This document shows, one piece after another, positions 5,845 through 12,050 of a stretch of 13,545 bases of DNA (the first letter of the stretch is position 1; every line of letters begins with the position of its first letter). The notes beneath the pieces are model-generated. The model worked only from the letters and a program-made list of their open reading frames with translations, searched no databases and was not told where the DNA came from. This DNA is from Deltaproteobacteria bacterium RBG_13_49_15 (GTDB lineage Bacteria > Desulfobacterota > Desulfobacteria > Desulfobacterales > UBA2156), in the NCBI GenBank assembly GCA_001797695.1, contig MGQD01000098.1:1-13545 (forward strand), given 5' to 3'. Made by a program: the position numbers and the translations under genes.

Positions 5845-6384
5845 ATGTCCCGCATAGGTAAAAAACCGATATCGATACCGGCAAAAATAAAAGTATCTTT
5901 CGAAAACCGGACCCTTGCGGTGGAAGGACCAAAGGGGTCTATTGAAAAAGCGATTCATCCTGATGTGAATCTTAAGATTGAAAATGGAGCCATCCGGGTG
6001 GTCGCCATCACCGAAGGGAAAAAAACCAACGCATTGTGGGGGTTGACGCGGAGCCTGGTGGTCAACATGATTACCGGGGTCGATAAGGGTTTTGAAAGGA
6101 TATTGGAGATCAACGGTATCGGGTATCGCGCCAATATCAACGGGAATCGGATCGAACTTAATCTCGGTTACTCCCACCCTGTTCTATTCGATTTGCCGGC
6201 GGGCATTCAAGCGTCTGTTGACCGGAACACCATCATCCGGCTCGCCGGCGTCGATAAAGAACTGCTGGGCCAGACCGCCGCATCTCTCCGGCGGCTGAAG
6301 CCGCCGGATTCGTACAAGGGAAAAGGAATCCGGTATACGGGTGAGCGTATCCGTTTAAAAGCAGGAAAAACAGGAACCAAATAA
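5845..6384 (+). CDS. rplF: Large-subunit ribosomal protein L6 (uL6)
   Basis: This 179-residue protein equals the family length (176-180). L6 lies near the sarcin-ricin loop, the landing site of translational GTPases. The N-terminal MSRIGKKPISIPAKI, the LAVEGPKGSIEK strand-loop (29-40), and the C-terminal repeat with RLKPPDSYKGKGIRYTGERI are diagnostic. GAGGAG at 5833-5838 precedes the ATG. The 76-base spacer before it (5769-5844) contains GACCGG twice in direct orientation and no strong hairpin. The spacer after it contains two palindromes. Confidence 0.98.
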   Translation: MSRIGKKPISIPAKIKVSFENRTLAVEGPKGSIEKAIHPDVNLKIENGAIRVVAITEGKKTNALWGLTRSLVVNMITGVDKGFERILEINGIGYRANINGNRIELNLGYSHPVLFDLPAGIQASVDRNTIIRLAGVDKELLGQTAASLRRLKPPDSYKGKGIRYTGERIRLKAGKTGTK

Positions 6385-6397
6385 GCAAACATCTTTT

Positions 6398-6414
6398 ATG
6401 CGCCTCTGGCGCAT
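6398..6414. repeat. 17-bp interrupted palindrome ATGCGCC-TCT-GGCGCAT (copy 1)
   Basis: A perfect 7-bp inverted repeat with centre TCT in the rplF-rplR spacer. The same arms with centre ATA recur at 6862-6878 upstream of rpsE. An overlapping alternative hairpin, TGGCG (6407-6411) with CGCCA (6416-6420), is also possible. Two identical arm pairs in neighbouring spacers are very unlikely by chance. Confidence 0.65.
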
Positions 6415-6421
6415 TCGCCAA

Positions 6422-6436
6422 ATAGCCAGAGGCTAT
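6422..6436. repeat. 15-bp interrupted palindrome ATAGCC-AGA-GGCTAT (copy 2)
   Basis: A perfect 6-bp inverted repeat with centre AGA, seven bases downstream of the 17-bp palindrome. Its arms match those at 1358-1372. GCCAGAGGC (6425-6433) is also the exact reverse complement of GCCTCTGGC (6402-6410), so the two local hairpins could instead refold into one 9-bp stem. Confidence 0.55.
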
Positions 6437-6460
6437 CAAGCACTAAGGCAAGGTAAGGAT

Positions 6461-6829
6461 ATGGGATATTCCAACCAAAAAAAGCAGGCACGATTGAAAC
6501 GAAAAAAGAGTATCCGGAAAAAGATTTCCGGGAGTCCGGTGCGCCCGAGGTTATGTGTGTTCCGCAGTGCAAGGCATATCTACGCCCAGCTCGTCGACGA
6601 TTCATCCGGACATATCCTGGCTGCAGCGTCTACTTTGGAAAAACCGGTCAAAGAAAATACCGAATTGAACAAGAAAGCAAAAAAGGCGGCATATATCGGC
6701 AAACTGATCGCCCAGAGGGCGCTGGAAAAAGGGATCAAGACGATCGTTTTTGACCGGAACGGATTTTTATATCACGGTCGGGTAAAGGCGGTTTCGGAAG
6801 GCGCCCGGGAAGCGGGCTTATTGTTTTAG
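6461..6829 (+). CDS. rplR: Large-subunit ribosomal protein L18 (uL18)
   Basis: Starting at ATG 6461 the protein is 122 residues, the usual L18 length. L18 binds 5S rRNA in the central protuberance with L5 and L25. The basic N-terminus (KKQARLKRKKSIRKKI, 7-22), RPRLCVFRSARHIYAQLVDD (29-48), and the C-terminal FDRNGFLYHGRVKAVSEGAR followed by EAGLLF are standard. The ribosome binding site is purine-rich AAGG about 6-12 bases upstream. The frame continues upstream to an ATG at 6398 inside the palindrome, but that extension has no ribosome binding site or family match. Confidence 0.97.
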   Translation: MGYSNQKKQARLKRKKSIRKKISGSPVRPRLCVFRSARHIYAQLVDDSSGHILAAASTLEKPVKENTELNKKAKKAAYIGKLIAQRALEKGIKTIVFDRNGFLYHGRVKAVSEGAREAGLLF

Positions 6830-6861
6830 TTATGGGAAATTCAATTCTTTCAATCGGATTA

Positions 6862-6878
6862 ATGCGCCATAGGCGCAT
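6862..6878. repeat. 17-bp interrupted palindrome ATGCGCC-ATA-GGCGCAT (copy 2)
   Basis: The arms are identical to those at 6398-6414; only the 3-base centre differs. It ends one base before the rpsE ribosome binding site AAGGAGGAG (6880-6888), so an RNA hairpin here would sit right against the ribosome landing site. It may act on rpsE translation or be a dispersed repeat; neither can be decided from this window. Confidence 0.65.
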
Positions 6879-6892
6879 AAAGGAGGAGATGC

Positions 6893-7387
6893 TTGTTCAA
6901 AAAGGAAACCGGTGAAAAGGAATTAATCGATAAGGTCGTTCACATCAGCCGGGTCGCGAAAGTAGTCAAAGGCGGGCGTCGATTCAGCTTCAGCGCCATC
7001 GTGGTCGTGGGAGACGGCAAAGGGAATGTGGGTTACGGATTGGGCAAAGCAGGGGAAGTTCCGGAGGCGATCCGGAAGGGGGTTGAAAAGGCGAAGAAGA
7101 ACATGATCAAAGTCCCTCTTGTGAATGAAACGATTCCATTCGAGGTTATCGGGAAGTTTGGAGCGGGAAATGTCCTTTTAAAGCCGGCTTTCAAAGGTAC
7201 CGGAGTCATAGCAGGCGGCGCGGTCCGGGCGGTGATGGAAGCGTGCGGCATTCAGAATATTTTGACCAAAAGTATGGGGTCCGCCAACCCCCATAATGTA
7301 GTCAGAGCAGCGATTTCCGGGCTCCAGAAACTCCAGAGCAGAGAGGATGTTGCCAAAAGGCGCGGCATTCGTGAGGAAGAGCTTTAA
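6893..7387 (+). CDS. rpsE: Small-subunit ribosomal protein S5 (uS5)
   Basis: This 164-residue protein compares with 167 in E. coli. S5 helps decoding accuracy and the mRNA helicase centre; spectinomycin-resistance changes map to its N-terminal loop in other bacteria. The S5 dsRNA-binding-like domain is visible with VVKGGRRFSFSAIVVVGDGK (25-44) and VGYGLGKAGEVPEAIRKG (48-65). The C-terminal domain shows GTGVIAGGAVRAVMEACGI (103-121) and TKSMGSANPHNVVRA. The start is TTG at 6893, close behind AAGGAGGAG; no in-frame ATG gives a family-like N-terminus. A palindrome directly abuts the ribosome binding site. Confidence 0.97.
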   Translation: MFKKETGEKELIDKVVHISRVAKVVKGGRRFSFSAIVVVGDGKGNVGYGLGKAGEVPEAIRKGVEKAKKNMIKVPLVNETIPFEVIGKFGAGNVLLKPAFKGTGVIAGGAVRAVMEACGIQNILTKSMGSANPHNVVRAAISGLQKLQSREDVAKRRGIREEEL

Positions 7388-7401
7388 GCAAAAAAGGATA
7401 C

Positions 7402-7587
7402 ATGGCAAAGATGCTGCAAATCACATTGGTAAAAAGCATGATCGGCCGGCCGGAGAAGCACCGGAAGGTGTTGCGGGGAATGGGGTTGGGCAGGCGGGGA
7501 AAGACGGTTCAACTTCAGGATACGCCGAACATCCGGGGAATGATTCGAAAGGTATCTCATCTCATCGAGATTAAGGAGAAGAAATGA
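7402..7587 (+). CDS. rpmD: Large-subunit ribosomal protein L30 (uL30)
   Basis: This 61-residue protein is the normal bacterial short form of L30. The strand ITLVKSMIGRPEKHRKVLRG (7-26), then MGLGRRGKTVQLQDTPNIRG (27-46) and the final helix MIRKVSHLIEI are all characteristic. L30 binds 23S rRNA between domains II and V. It begins at ATG 7402 after a purine-rich AAAAAAGGA. Its stop overlaps the rplO start as ATGA, implying coupled translation. Confidence 0.97.
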   Translation: MAKMLQITLVKSMIGRPEKHRKVLRGMGLGRRGKTVQLQDTPNIRGMIRKVSHLIEIKEKK

Positions 7588-8024
7588 GATTGCATCAATT
7601 ATCTCCTGCCCCCGGTTCGAAAAAAACCAAAAAAAGGGTGGGAAGAGGGGACGGATCCGGGAGAGGGACAACATCCGGAAGAGGAACAAAGGGGCATAAA
7701 GCCCGTTCAGGTGGTGGAGTGAGCCCTGCATTCGAAGGCGGACAGATGCCCATTCAGAGACGTCTTCCCAAGAGAGGTTTCACCAATATCTTTAAAAAGC
7801 ATTTCGCCGTCATTAATATCCACGACCTTCCCCGGTTTGAAGCAGGTTCCACTGTGGATGAAGCGGCCCTCATTCGGGAAGGGCTGGTGCAGGGGAAGCG
7901 GAACGGGATCAAACTCCTGGGACAAGGCGAAATCGGACACCCGTTGACCATCCGGTTGCACCGGGTGAGCAAGAGCGCTCAGGAAAAAATCCTGAAGGCC
8001 GGGGGAACAGTAGAGGTCCTATAG
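7584..8024 (+). CDS. rplO: Large-subunit ribosomal protein L15 (uL15)
   Basis: This 146-residue protein matches L15 (about 144-148). The Gly- and Arg-rich extended N-terminus (MRLHQLSPAPGSKKTKKRVG, then GRGDGSGRGTTSGRGTKGHK, roughly 19-38) threads into 23S rRNA. PIQRRLPKRGFTN (54-66) and the globular C-terminal end KILKAGGTVEVL are typical. The start is the ATG of an ATGA overlap with rpmD, with AAGGAG at 7573-7578. One base separates its stop from secY, so secY is probably translated by coupling. Confidence 0.97.
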   Translation: MRLHQLSPAPGSKKTKKRVGRGDGSGRGTTSGRGTKGHKARSGGGVSPAFEGGQMPIQRRLPKRGFTNIFKKHFAVINIHDLPRFEAGSTVDEAALIREGLVQGKRNGIKLLGQGEIGHPLTIRLHRVSKSAQEKILKAGGTVEVL

Positions 8025-8025
8025 A

Positions 8026-9342
8026 ATGGTCGGAAGCGGTTTTCAAAATATATTTAAAATTCCTGAACTGAAAAAACGGATTCTCTATACGTTTGCACTT
8101 CTTTCCGTTTATCGCATCGGCGTCGCTGTTCCGACACCCGGAATCGATTCGGTCGCTCTTGCCTCCTTTTTTGCACGGGCCAAAGGGACGCTTCTAGGAT
8201 TGTTCGACATGTTTTCCGGAGGCGCCTTGGAACGGCTGTCGGTGTTTGCCCTTGGGATTATGCCGTATATCAGTGCATCCATCATTCTCCAGTTGCTGAC
8301 CGTGGTCATTCCGCATCTGGAAAGACTTTCCAAGGAGGGAACCCAGGGGAGAAAGAAAATCACGCAATACACGCGCTATGGAACCGTAATCCTCAGCATA
8401 ATTCAGGGGTTCGGGATTGCGGTCGGGCTTGAGAGCATGAGTTCCCCGGGAGGCGCTCCGGTGGTCCTCAATCCAGGATGGAGCTTCCGGCTTATGACGG
8501 TCATCACGTTAACGGCAGGAACGGCTTTCATTATGTGGCTGGGAGAACAGATCACCGAACGGGGGATCGGGAATGGAATCTCCCTGATTATTTTTGCCGG
8601 GATCGTCGCCCGGATGCCGAGTGCCGTGGGCAACTCCTTTCGTCTCATCTCCACCGGTGAAATGGGGATATTTTTGGTCTTAATTTTACTTATCCTCATG
8701 GTCGTCGTGGTGGGTGTCATCATTTTTATGGAACAGGGGCAGCGCCGAATACCGGTTCAGTATGCCAAACGGGTGGTGGGGCGGCGGATGTATGGGGGAC
8801 AGAGCACCCATCTTCCGTTGAAAATCAACACCTCGGGGGTCATTCCACCGATTTTTGCATCGTCTATCATTATGTTTCCGGCCACCATCGCCAGTTTTAT
8901 CAAAATTCCCTGGGTGCAGGGTATTGCAAACGCCATGCGGCCGGGAAGTATCGTTTATGAATTGTTATACATCGGTTTTATTTTCTTTTTTTGTTATTTT
9001 TATACGGCGGTTACATTTAATCCGGTTGACGTTTCGGAAAATATGAAGAAACACGGCGGCTATATTCCCGGCATCCGACCGGGGAAGAGGACCGCCGACT
9101 ACATTGATCGGGTATTAACCCGGATCACCCTTGGCGGGGCTCTCTATATTTCGGCAGTTTGCGTTTTACCGACCATTTTAATTTCCCGGTTCAATGTTCC
9201 GTTCTATTTTGGAGGCACCGCCTTGTTGATCGTAGTGGGCGTCGCCATCGATACTGTTTCTCAGATCGAATCGCACATGCTGGCGCGCCATTATGAGGGT
9301 TTTTTAAAAAAGAGCGGGGCCGGAATAAAGGGTCGATATTAA
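8026..9342 (+). CDS. secY: Protein translocase subunit SecY
   Basis: This 438-residue inner-membrane protein is the channel subunit of SecYEG. It passes unfolded proteins across, or into, the cytoplasmic membrane, driven by SecA or the ribosome. About ten hydrophobic segments are visible. Signature 1 lies around residues 76-95 (LGIMPYISASIILQLL and flanks) and follows the plug region FDMFSGGALERLS (60-72). Signature 2 is ITERGIGNGISLIIFAGI (176-193). The cytoplasmic loop with KRVVGRRMYGGQSTHLPLKI (248-267) precedes segment 7, and the GIRPGKRT loop (349-356) holds the arginine needed for SecA function in E. coli. AGAGG at 8012-8016 precedes the ATG. Its place at the end of the spc part is canonical; adk does not follow. 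Confidence 0.99.
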   Translation: MVGSGFQNIFKIPELKKRILYTFALLSVYRIGVAVPTPGIDSVALASFFARAKGTLLGLFDMFSGGALERLSVFALGIMPYISASIILQLLTVVIPHLERLSKEGTQGRKKITQYTRYGTVILSIIQGFGIAVGLESMSSPGGAPVVLNPGWSFRLMTVITLTAGTAFIMWLGEQITERGIGNGISLIIFAGIVARMPSAVGNSFRLISTGEMGIFLVLILLILMVVVVGVIIFMEQGQRRIPVQYAKRVVGRRMYGGQSTHLPLKINTSGVIPPIFASSIIMFPATIASFIKIPWVQGIANAMRPGSIVYELLYIGFIFFFCYFYTAVTFNPVDVSENMKKHGGYIPGIRPGKRTADYIDRVLTRITLGGALYISAVCVLPTILISRFNVPFYFGGTALLIVVGVAIDTVSQIESHMLARHYEGFLKKSGAGIKGRY

Positions 9343-9344
9343 AC

Positions 9345-10103
9345 ATGGTGATTATAAAATCACCCAAGGAAATCGAAAAGATTCGAAGAAGCAACCAAAT
9401 CGTTGCCCAGATCTTGAAAATCCTTGGATCCGAAATCAGGCCTGGAATCCATACCTTTTATTTAAATGATCTTTCGGAAAAACTGGCTGTTGAACGAAAC
9501 GCCGTTCCGGCTTTTAAGGGATATCGGGGGTATCCGTTTGCCCTTTGCGCATCGGTGAACAGCGTCGTCGTGCATGGTTTCCCGAACAAAACTCCGCTAA
9601 AGGAAGGAGATATCGTCAGCCTCGATTTTGGTATTTTATTCAATGGGTATTACGGTGATGCAGCGACTACCGTGGCGGTTGGGAGGCTTTCCGAATCCGC
9701 CCGGAATCTGACGGAAGTGACACGGGAATCGCTATATAAAGGAATCGATAAAGCCCTGCCGGATGGCCGGCTTTCGGACATTTCCCATGCCATTCAATCC
9801 CATGTTGAATCAAACGGCTTTTCGGTTGTTCGGAAATTTGTGGGGCACGGCATCGGAAGCAAGTTGCACGAGGATCCGCAGATTCCCAATTTTGGAAAAC
9901 CAGGCACAGGGGTTCGTCTCAAAGCGGGAATGACCCTTGCAATCGAACCCATGGTGAATGAAAAGGGTTATGAGGTTGAAATTCTTGAAGATGGATGGAC
10001 GGCGGTAACCAAAGACGGATCCCTGTCCGCTCATTTTGAACACACCATTGCCGTTACGGAAAATGGGCCGGCGGTGTTGAGCCAGCTGGATGGGAGTATA
10101 TGA
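9345..10103 (+). CDS. map: Type I methionine aminopeptidase
   Basis: This 252-residue protein is a class Ia enzyme that removes initiator methionine from nascent chains with small second residues. The five metal ligands of the pita-bread fold are all present: Asp94 (SLDFG), Asp105 (GDAAT), His168 (FVGHGIG), Glu201 (AIEPM) and Glu232 (HFEHT). His77 (VVHGFP) matches the catalytic His79 of E. coli. There is no N-terminal zinc-finger or linker extension, so it is the short bacterial form. ATG 9345 lies two bases after the secY stop; GTG 9348 is a possible but less likely start. It overlaps infA by one base. Confidence 0.98.
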   Translation: MVIIKSPKEIEKIRRSNQIVAQILKILGSEIRPGIHTFYLNDLSEKLAVERNAVPAFKGYRGYPFALCASVNSVVVHGFPNKTPLKEGDIVSLDFGILFNGYYGDAATTVAVGRLSESARNLTEVTRESLYKGIDKALPDGRLSDISHAIQSHVESNGFSVVRKFVGHGIGSKLHEDPQIPNFGKPGTGVRLKAGMTLAIEPMVNEKGYEVEILEDGWTAVTKDGSLSAHFEHTIAVTENGPAVLSQLDGSI

Positions 10104-10321
10104 TGACGAAGGAAGAACCGATTGAAGTTAAGGGCATCGTCATTGAAACATTGCCCAATGCCATGTTTAAAGTGGAACTGGAAAACAAGCATCGCGTTCT
10201 GGCCCACATTTCCGGGAAAATGCGGATGCATTTCATTAAAATTCTGCCCGGCGATGAAGTGACCGTTGAGTTGTCTCCTTATGATCTTACCAGGGGGCGG
10301 ATCATCTACCGGGAGAAATAG
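10103..10321 (+). CDS. infA: Translation initiation factor IF-1
   Basis: Starting at ATG 10103 gives 72 residues, the exact usual IF-1 length, beginning MTKEEPIEVKG. IF-1 is an OB-fold (S1-like) protein that occupies the 30S A site during initiation. ETLPNAMFKVELENKHRVLA (15-34), HISGKMRMHFIKILPGDEVT (35-54) and VELSPYDLTRGRIIYREK are near-invariant family text. GGGAG at 10092-10096 is 6 bases from this ATG. An ATG at 10100 is also in frame but is only 3 bases from that site and would add a residue. The overlap with map (TGATG) points to coupled translation. Confidence 0.98.
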   Translation: MTKEEPIEVKGIVIETLPNAMFKVELENKHRVLAHISGKMRMHFIKILPGDEVTVELSPYDLTRGRIIYREK

Positions 10322-10326
10322 GCGGA

Positions 10327-10343
10327 TCCTTTTTTGGAAAGGA
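10327..10343 (+). promoter_or_regulatory. Hairpin covering the rpmJ ribosome binding site
   Basis: TCCTTT (10327-10332) pairs perfectly with AAAGGA (10338-10343) around loop TTTGG. The right arm overlaps the only clear purine-rich ribosome binding site of rpmJ (AAAGGAAG, 10338-10345). If formed, it would hide that site until ribosomes finishing infA, six bases upstream, open it. The effect on translation is inferred. Confidence 0.4.
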
Positions 10344-10356
10344 AGCGTGAAAAAGA

Positions 10357-10470
10357 ATGAAAGTCAGGTCATCAGTTAAGAAAATATGCAGCAAATGCAA
10401 GATCGTCCGAAGAAAAGGCGTGGTTCGGGTAATCTGTGAAAACAAGCGTCATAAACAGCGACAAGGATAA
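10357..10470 (+). CDS. rpmJ: Large-subunit ribosomal protein L36, zinc-binding form (bL36)
   Basis: This 37-residue protein begins MKVRSSVKKICSKCKIVRRK and ends KRHKQRQG, which is the complete family length. The zinc ligands Cys11, Cys14, Cys27 and His32 are all present, so this is the C+ form. L36 stabilises the 23S rRNA core near the stalk base. It lies between infA and rpsM, as in many bacteria. The ribosome binding site (AAAGGAAG, 10338-10345) is rather far from the ATG and lies within a possible hairpin. Confidence 0.97.
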   Translation: MKVRSSVKKICSKCKIVRRKGVVRVICENKRHKQRQG

Positions 10471-10484
10471 AAGGAGGAGGCACC

Positions 10485-10868
10485 TTGGCAAGAATTGCCG
10501 GCGTCGATTTGCCGAAAAACAAACGGGTTGAAATCGGGCTGACGTACATTTACGGGATCGGGAGGAGCACATCCAGGAAAATTCTTTCCATGCTCAATAT
10601 TGATTATGATCTCAAGACCGATCAGCTCTCGGAAACGGAAGTTAATAATATCCGGAAAATTATTGATGGCGAATATAAAGTCGAGGGAGAACTTCGCACC
10701 GAAATTTCCATGAACATCAAACGATTGATGGATCTCGGTTGCTACAGGGGGCTTCGGCATCGAAAATCGCTCCCGGTCCATGGACAGCGGACCAGCACCA
10801 ATGCGAGAACCAGAAAGGGACCGAGAAGATCAACCGTTAAGAAAAAAAGTGCAACTAAGAAAAAATAA
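10485..10868 (+). CDS. rpsM: Small-subunit ribosomal protein S13 (uS13)
   Basis: This 127-residue protein is slightly longer than the E. coli form (118), mainly through a Lys-rich tail ending KKKSATKKK. S13 is in the 30S head, contacts P-site tRNA through its tail and forms an intersubunit bridge. The opening ARIAGVDLPKNKRVEIGLTY, YGIGRSTSRKIL (23-34), and CYRGLRHRKSLPVHGQRTST (86-105) are diagnostic. Translation starts at TTG 10485, behind AAGGAGGAGG (10471-10480), with no family-like ATG alternative. In E. coli the alpha-operon repressor S4 binds a pseudoknot over this start; I did not find a clear equivalent. Confidence 0.97.
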   Translation: MARIAGVDLPKNKRVEIGLTYIYGIGRSTSRKILSMLNIDYDLKTDQLSETEVNNIRKIIDGEYKVEGELRTEISMNIKRLMDLGCYRGLRHRKSLPVHGQRTSTNARTRKGPRRSTVKKKSATKKK

Positions 10869-10871
10869 CAA

Positions 10872-10889
10872 CCGAACATCCACTTTCGG
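10872..10889 (+). promoter_or_regulatory. Short hairpin in the rpsM-rpsK spacer
   Basis: CCGAA (10872-10876) pairs with TTCGG (10885-10889) around an 8-base loop, just before the rpsK ribosome binding site AAAAGGGG (10891-10898). A 5-bp stem is short enough to be chance. Confidence 0.25.
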
Positions 10890-10908
10890 GAAAAGGGGTC
10901 TTTGATTT

Positions 10909-11295
10909 ATGGCTAAGCGGGTTCATACTAAAAAGAAAGAGAGAAAAAACATATCCAGCGGGGTTGTCCATATCCAATCCACATTCAACAATACCGTTGT
11001 TACTGTGACGGACACTGCCGGAAATGTCATTGCATGGTCGAGCTCCGGTTCCCAGGGATTCAAGGGTTCACGAAAGAGCACCCCTTTTGCCGCCCAGATG
11101 GCGGCGGAAAGTGCAGCAAAGAAAGCCATGGAATTTGGAATGAAAAATGTGGAGGTTTATGTGAAAGGCCCGGGCGCCGGTCGGGAGTCGGCACTCCGCT
11201 CACTCCAGGCGGCCGGTTTTCATGTGGTCATAATCAAGGATGTAACACCGATTCCGCATAACGGATGCCGTCCGCCAAAGAGGCGAAGGGTTTAG
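10909..11295 (+). CDS. rpsK: Small-subunit ribosomal protein S11 (uS11)
   Basis: This 128-residue protein has the family length. S11 lies on the 30S platform close to the E-site codon. Visible hallmarks are HIQSTFNNTVVTVTDTAGNV (22-41), SSSGSQGFKGSRKSTPFAAQ (45-64), VKGPGAGRESALRSL (85-99) and the tail HNGCRPPKRRRV. The Asn-Gly pair in that tail (Asn118-Gly119) matches the site of isoaspartate formation known in E. coli S11. ATG 10909 follows AAAAGGGG at 10891-10898. Confidence 0.98.
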   Translation: MAKRVHTKKKERKNISSGVVHIQSTFNNTVVTVTDTAGNVIAWSSSGSQGFKGSRKSTPFAAQMAAESAAKKAMEFGMKNVEVYVKGPGAGRESALRSLQAAGFHVVIIKDVTPIPHNGCRPPKRRRV

Positions 11296-11347
11296 CAGGA
11301 ACGTTTTTTATCCGTCGTTGTTGCGGGAAATCGATAAGGAGGAGAAG

Positions 11348-11977
11348 TTGGCAAAATATAGCGGTTCGGTTTGTAGGCTATGCCGGAGGGAAAACCTGAA
11401 ACTTTTTTTGAAGGGGGACCGTTGTTATTCGGATAAATGCGCTTTTGACCGTCGCAGCTATTCGCCCGGCCAGCATGGCCAGCGCCGTGGCAGGAAAATA
11501 TCCGGTTACGGTGTTCAGTTGAGGGAAAAACAGAAGGTCAAACGGATATATAACCTTTCCGAAAAGCAGTTTGAGTTATTTTTTGAGAAAGCGGACCGGC
11601 AGAAGGGGATTACAGGAACCAATCTTCTTGTATTGCTTGAGAGACGCCTTGACAATGTGGTTTATAGACTCGGGTTTGTCAATTCTCGGGCCCAGGGTCG
11701 TCAATTTGTCAGGCATGATCATTTTTTGGTTAACGGTAAAAAAGTGACCATCCCATCCTATCTGATCCGAGTCGGCGATGTGGTTGAACTAAACGAAAAG
11801 AGCAAAAAAATTAAATCCATTGAAGATTCTTTGGGAGCAGTTGTTCGAAGAGGAGTCCCGCAATGGCTTGAGCTGGAAAAAGAACAGTTAAAAGGGACCA
11901 TAAAAGCATATCCTGTTCGAGAAGACTTGACGATGCCGATCCAGGAACAATTGATCGTGGAACTTTATTCCAAATAA
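11348..11977 (+). CDS. rpsD: Small-subunit ribosomal protein S4, zinc-binding form (uS4)
   Basis: Starting at TTG 11348 gives 209 residues, the normal S4 length, beginning MAKYSGSVCRLCRRE. S4 nucleates 30S assembly on the 16S 5' domain and in E. coli represses the alpha operon. Cys9, Cys12, Cys26 and Cys31 match the zinc-binding positions of Thermus S4. The S4 RNA-binding domain lies roughly at 98-160, seen as LERRLDNVVYRLGFVNSRAQ then GRQFVRHDHFLVNGKKV. AAGGAGGAG at 11336-11344 is correctly spaced only for this TTG. The frame is open to 11318, but that extension runs through the ribosome binding site. Confidence 0.97.
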   Translation: MAKYSGSVCRLCRRENLKLFLKGDRCYSDKCAFDRRSYSPGQHGQRRGRKISGYGVQLREKQKVKRIYNLSEKQFELFFEKADRQKGITGTNLLVLLERRLDNVVYRLGFVNSRAQGRQFVRHDHFLVNGKKVTIPSYLIRVGDVVELNEKSKKIKSIEDSLGAVVRRGVPQWLELEKEQLKGTIKAYPVREDLTMPIQEQLIVELYSK

Positions 11978-12050
11978 TTTGGATCAAGAATCGTTTTATC
12001 AATCACCTTATATCGAACAATCGATAATCACTGATAATGGAGAGGCAAGG
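11978..12050 (+). promoter_or_regulatory. rpsD-rpoA spacer with small hairpin
   Basis: TATCGA (12011-12016) pairs perfectly with TCGATA (12021-12026) around ACAA. GATAAT then occurs twice in direct order (12023-12028, 12033-12038), just ahead of the rpoA ribosome binding site GGAGAGG (12039-12045). The frame of rpoA is open through this stretch, but the residues do not resemble RpoA. Confidence 0.3.

Noticed and set aside
6398..6460. Upstream extension of L18 to an ATG at 6398
   Set aside because: The ATG is the left arm of a palindrome, there is no ribosome binding site before it, and the added 21 residues do not match L18.
10471..10560. S4-type pseudoknot regulator over the rpsM start, as in E. 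coli
   Set aside because: I looked for nested complementary segments around the rpsM ribosome binding site and found none convincing by eye.
11979..12050. TTG start for RpoA at 11979
   Set aside because: It directly abuts the rpsD stop with no ribosome binding site. GGAGAGG at 12039-12045 and the family N-terminus support ATG 12051.
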